Positions 60,894 through 64,000 of a stretch of 64,000 nucleotides of DNA are shown in pieces. The translations under genes and the position numbers were made by a program. The DNA is from Alphaproteobacteria bacterium (GTDB lineage Bacteria; Pseudomonadota; Alphaproteobacteria; Micavibrionales; Micavibrionaceae), in NCBI GenBank assembly GCA_016699735.1, contig CP065008.1:744001-808000 (forward strand), written 5' to 3'. The notes under the pieces were generated by a model, which saw nothing but the letters and a program-made list of their open reading frames with translations, was not told where the DNA came from and did no database searches. Positions within the stretch are counted from its first letter, which is position 1. Each line of letters opens with the position of its first letter.

Positions 60894-62176
60894 CTGAATT
60901 CAGGCTCGATAACTTTGACTCGGACAACTGGAACTACCGGCCCTTGCTCTATGCGGTCATCGCGTTGCTTCTATGCTTCCTCGCCTGGGCGGCCTTATCC
61001 CAGATCGACCAGCAGGTCCGTGCTACCGGGCGTATTATCCCCTCCGGTCAGGCCAAGCTGATTCAGCATCTCGAAGGCGGCATCGTGGATCAAATTCTTG
61101 TCAAGGAAGGCCAGCGCGTCCAGCAGGGCGATCCGCTCTTTCAGGTCCGCAACCAGAGCGCATCCTCGGAGCTGGAGGGCAGCCGCATCGCTCTGCAGGC
61201 GCTCGATATCCGCACAAAACGCTTGCAGGCCGAACTGGACGGAGAGGAGGAATTTTCAGTCGAAGAGCAGAAAGCGGGGGAGGGCTTGGAGGAAATTGCC
61301 AGGAACGAAGCTCTCCTTTTTAAATCCCGTATGCAGGCCTACAAGGAAAAAGTCGGCGTTTTCAAGGAGCGCGAAAACCAGAAAACTCTCAAGCTCGATG
61401 AATTGAAGGGCCAACTCGGCAACTTGCAGGCGGAAAGAAAAATCGCGCAGGATCAGCACGCGATAAACGAAAAACTCAAACGCTCGGGCGCGATCTCCGA
61501 GTCGCGCTATCTCGATTCAAAAAGCCGTATAGGCGACTTCAACACCCGCATCGGCAGCATCGATAAAATGATTCCGGTGACGCAGGCGGAACTCGAAGAG
61601 GTCAAACAGCAGACCAAGGAGCTCGCCGAGCGCCTGAAAACCGAAATCCTCGATGAAATGAACAAGGTCGAACTCGACCGCCAGAAATTGCAGGAGAAAA
61701 TCAAGGCCGACCGCGATCAGGTGGACCGCACCGCGCTCTCCGCTCCGGTGACCGGACTGGTCAATAAGCTTTACGTCAACACGCTGGGCGGCGTCGTCAA
61801 GCCGGGTTCCGTGCTTGCTGAGATCATCCCCCTGGAGGATAGCCTGATCGTCGAGGCGCGGATGCAGACCAAGGACCGCGGACTGGTCTGGAACGGCCTT
61901 CCGGCCAGCGTCAAAATCTCGGCCTACGACTCGACTGTGTATGGAACACTCAAAGGTACAATCACAGAAATCAGTGCCGATAGCCTGACCGATGACTCCG
62001 GCGCGGTCTTCTACCGTGTCAAAATCACCCTCGACCCCGACTCGGTGAAGGGCTTCGAACCCATCTTCCCCGGCATGAGCGTAGAGGCGAATATCCTTTC
62101 CGGTAAAACGTCAGTATTGCGCGCAATCTTTAAGCCGCTTTTACGCCTGCAGCAGAATGCCCTGCGCGAACCCTGA
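60890..62176 (+). CDS. HlyD-family membrane fusion protein of the type I secretion system
   Basis: 428 aa: short N-terminal cytoplasmic part, one membrane helix (LLYAVIALLLCFLAWAALS), a lipoyl-type domain (AKLIQHLEGGIVDQILVKEGQRV), a long coiled coil (about residues 85-270), and a C-terminal beta-barrel with RTALSAPVTGLVNKLYV and IIPLEDSLIVEARM. Start overlaps the ABC gene (ATGA). Links the ABC transporter to the TolC-family channel. Confidence 0.95.
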   Translation: MTEFRLDNFDSDNWNYRPLLYAVIALLLCFLAWAALSQIDQQVRATGRIIPSGQAKLIQHLEGGIVDQILVKEGQRVQQGDPLFQVRNQSASSELEGSRIALQALDIRTKRLQAELDGEEEFSVEEQKAGEGLEEIARNEALLFKSRMQAYKEKVGVFKERENQKTLKLDELKGQLGNLQAERKIAQDQHAINEKLKRSGAISESRYLDSKSRIGDFNTRIGSIDKMIPVTQAELEEVKQQTKELAERLKTEILDEMNKVELDRQKLQEKIKADRDQVDRTALSAPVTGLVNKLYVNTLGGVVKPGSVLAEIIPLEDSLIVEARMQTKDRGLVWNGLPASVKISAYDSTVYGTLKGTITEISADSLTDDSGAVFYRVKITLDPDSVKGFEPIFPGMSVEANILSGKTSVLRAIFKPLLRLQQNALREP

Positions 62177-62188
62177 CGCTATGCACAA

Positions 62189-62216
62189 AAGATTCCCTGT
62201 GGGAATCGCTTTTTTC
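62189..62216 (+). terminator. Rho-independent terminator after HlyD gene
   Basis: GATTCCC (62191-62197) and GGGAATC (62201-62207), 3-base loop, then GCTTTTTT. Confidence 0.85.
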
Positions 62217-62279
62217 TCTTAAAGTCGCGGCGAACATTTGCTATGGCTAAAGCAGTTCATTGATATCGCGGGAGAGACC

Positions 62280-63392
62280 ATGACCCTGAAAACCGCCCTG
62301 CATGACGCGCACGTGGCGCACGGAGCCAAAATGGGTCCGTTCGCTGGATACGATATGCCTCTTTACTACAAGGAGGGCGTCCTTAAGGAGCATGAGTGGG
62401 TTCGCGCTTCGGCGGGTATCTTTGACGTCTCCCACATGGGACAGGTCATTATGGAGGGGCCGGGGCTGGCGACCTTTCTCGAAAAAATCACGCCATCCGC
62501 TTTTCAGAACAAACAATTCGGCCGCGCCCAGTACACGGTGCTGACTAACGAGGAGGGCGGCATCGTTGACGACCTCATCATCACCCGTCTGGAGGAGGAG
62601 AAATTCTTCATCGTGGTCAATGCCGGCTGTAAGGAAAAGGACATCGCCTGGATCAAGAACCAGATGCCCAAGGCCATCACGCTGGATTATCTGGCCGACC
62701 GCAGCCTGATCGCCGTGCAAGGCCCGAAGGCCGAGGCGGTAATCAGTGAACTCTTCGGTGTCGATACGTCCGACCTCCCCTATATGTTCATCATGCCGGA
62801 TATAGAAATTATGGGCGAGAGCGTGCATATTTCACGCTTGGGCTATACGGGAGAAGACGGCTTTGAACTCAGCGTGCCGAATGAAAAGGCTCTGGATGTT
62901 TGGAACAAGCTGGCCGGCCATAAATCCGTCAAACCGATTGGCCTCGCCGCACGTGATTCTCTACGCCTGGAAATGGGCTACTGCCTGTACGGGCACGATA
63001 TCGATGGCGCCACGTCACCCGTCGAAGCCGACCTTGGCTGGGTTATGAGCAAGACGAATAGCGATTTTATTGGTGCAAAACGCGTACTCAAGGAAAGGGA
63101 CGGCGGCCCCTCACGCTTGCGTGTGGGCGTGAAGCTAAACGATCCCGGCGTTGCCCGCGAAGGATCGGAAATCTTTAATGAAAAGGGCGAAAAAATCGGA
63201 ACCCTGACCAGCGGCGGCCCGTCCCCGACCCTGAAAATCTCGATCGGGCAGGGCTACATCCAATCGGGCTTTGCCAAGCCAGGCCAGAAAATCTTCGTGG
63301 ACGTCCGGGGCCGCAAACTGGCCGCGGAGGTGGCGGATATGCCATTTTTAAAGCCTAAAACCAAATCTATGAAAAAGAAGGATGCAGCATAA
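62280..63392 (+). CDS. gcvT: Aminomethyltransferase (glycine cleavage T protein)
   Basis: Transfers the methylene group from lipoyl-GcvH to tetrahydrofolate. The ATG at 62280 follows GGAGAG. 370 aa. Characteristic stretches are AHGAKMGPFAGYDMPL, AGIFDVSHMGQ, the folate region RSLIAVQGPKAE and GYTGEDGFELSVP. Family length matches. No glycine riboswitch structure was evident in the short leader. gcvH follows 52 bases later. Confidence 0.95.
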   Translation: MTLKTALHDAHVAHGAKMGPFAGYDMPLYYKEGVLKEHEWVRASAGIFDVSHMGQVIMEGPGLATFLEKITPSAFQNKQFGRAQYTVLTNEEGGIVDDLIITRLEEEKFFIVVNAGCKEKDIAWIKNQMPKAITLDYLADRSLIAVQGPKAEAVISELFGVDTSDLPYMFIMPDIEIMGESVHISRLGYTGEDGFELSVPNEKALDVWNKLAGHKSVKPIGLAARDSLRLEMGYCLYGHDIDGATSPVEADLGWVMSKTNSDFIGAKRVLKERDGGPSRLRVGVKLNDPGVAREGSEIFNEKGEKIGTLTSGGPSPTLKISIGQGYIQSGFAKPGQKIFVDVRGRKLAAEVADMPFLKPKTKSMKKKDAA

Positions 63393-63444
63393 AAAGCTGG
63401 ATCGGACTGTTGAACTTGTTATTTCTCTAAAAAAAGAGGTGAGT

Positions 63445-63822
63445 ATGAGCGCTCTAAAATACACCAAGGACCATGAATGTATCTTCGTAAAAGACGACAT
63501 CGTCTGGATCGGGATTACCCCTTACGCACAGGATGCTTTGGGAGATCTCGTATTTGTGGACCTCCCGGAAATTGGTAAAAAGGTCGCCAAGGGCGGCGAT
63601 GTCGCGGTTATCGAATCCGTAAAGACGGCGGCGGAAGTATACTCTCCTGTCCCCGGCGAAGTGGTGGAAGTGAACAAGGCCATGACGGGTGAACTCGACC
63701 TGATCCGCAAACCTGTAAACGACAATGGCTGGATCGTAAAGGTCAAAGTCACCGACAAGGGCGCCTTGGCCGAATTGATGGACGAAGCCGCGTATAATGA
63801 ATACCTGAAAGGACTCTCCTGA
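63445..63822 (+). CDS. gcvH: Glycine cleavage system H protein
   Basis: 125-aa lipoyl carrier. The lipoylation Lys is in AVIESVKTAAEVYSP. I chose the ATG at 63445 with GAGGTG upstream; a longer in-frame version would add non-conserved residues. Its stop overlaps the gcvPA start (TGATG). Confidence 0.95.
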   Translation: MSALKYTKDHECIFVKDDIVWIGITPYAQDALGDLVFVDLPEIGKKVAKGGDVAVIESVKTAAEVYSPVPGEVVEVNKAMTGELDLIRKPVNDNGWIVKVKVTDKGALAELMDEAAYNEYLKGLS

Positions 63823-64000
63823 TGCGTTATCTGCCGCTGACCAACAACGCCCGCCAGTCGATGCTCAAAAGCATCGGCGTAAAGGATGTCGATGCCCTCT
63901 ACAGGGATATTCCCAAACAGGCTTTCATCAAGGGGCGGGCAGACCTCCCTCTGCATAAGGGGGAGCTAGAGGTGGAGCGTCTCATGGGGTCTTACGCCAA
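63822..64000 (+). CDS. gcvPA: Glycine dehydrogenase (decarboxylating) subunit 1, start only
   Basis: The visible 59 codons (MRYLPLTNNARQSMLKSIGV, then DVDALYRDIP) match the N terminus of the split P-protein subunit 1. The gene runs off the right edge. Split P protein (GcvPA/GcvPB) instead of one chain is inferred from this start. Confidence 0.88.
   Translation, partial: MRYLPLTNNARQSMLKSIGVKDVDALYRDIPKQAFIKGRADLPLHKGELEVERLMGSYA

Noticed and set aside
62177..62279. A glycine riboswitch before gcvT
   Set aside because: The gap holds a terminator hairpin and too little sequence for a glycine aptamer.

Overview
The window looks like a chromosomal segment of a Gram-negative alphaproteobacterium. 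The evidence is the gene set: tuf, glycine cleavage, an Mtn methionine-salvage operon, type I secretion with RTX proteins, NarK1/NarK2-NarGHJI and UbiTUV. The assignment is my inference and the genus is not determined. No CRISPR array, insertion sequence, integrase gene or rRNA is visible.

Left flank (1-10.3 kb). The 5' part of a secreted M10 (serralysin-type) RTX metalloprotease runs off the left edge on the minus strand. It is followed by a compact methionine-salvage operon (mtnB-mtnD-mtnC-mtnA plus a membrane protein). Next come an unrecognised 294-aa protein, two SIMPL-domain paralogues that share an identical 54-nt 3' end, two small proteins, a His-rich cation diffusion facilitator, tRNA-Trp (minus) and tRNA-Gly(TCC) (plus).

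Central segment (10.26-45.18 kb). This is the most interesting part. It begins at the 3' end of tRNA-Gly and ends at a 15-bp direct repeat of that tRNA 3' end, just before tuf. It therefore has the layout of a tRNA-integrated genomic island of about 35 kb. It carries a type III restriction-modification system and then what reads as a self-contained kit for anaerobic nitrate respiration. The kit holds molybdenum cofactor synthesis (moaA, a moaC-mog fusion, moaD, moaE, mobA, moeA), nitrate transport (two NarK proteins), nitrate reductase narGHJI with a PPIase and an overlooked 51-aa Cys/Gly peptide, and nnrS. It also holds two Crp/Fnr regulators, oxygen-independent ubiquinone synthesis (ubiT, ubiU, ubiV), biotin-type genes (bioC plus a BioH-like hydrolase), anaerobic ribonucleotide reductase (nrdD, nrdG) and an outer-membrane porin. 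Seven near-identical FNR boxes (TTGAT-N4-ATCAA) lie in the promoter gaps between these transcription units, so the segment appears to be wired as one low-oxygen regulon.

Right flank (45.2-64 kb). A small ORF and tuf are followed by two unrecognised secreted proteins. A type I secretion locus comes next, organised like Salmonella SPI-4 (sii). A MotA/ExbB-like protein, a MotB/OmpA-like protein and a TolC-family protein are on the minus strand. A 1927-aa RTX protein, a T1SS ABC transporter and an HlyD-family adaptor are on the plus strand. The window closes with gcvT, gcvH and the start of gcvPA.
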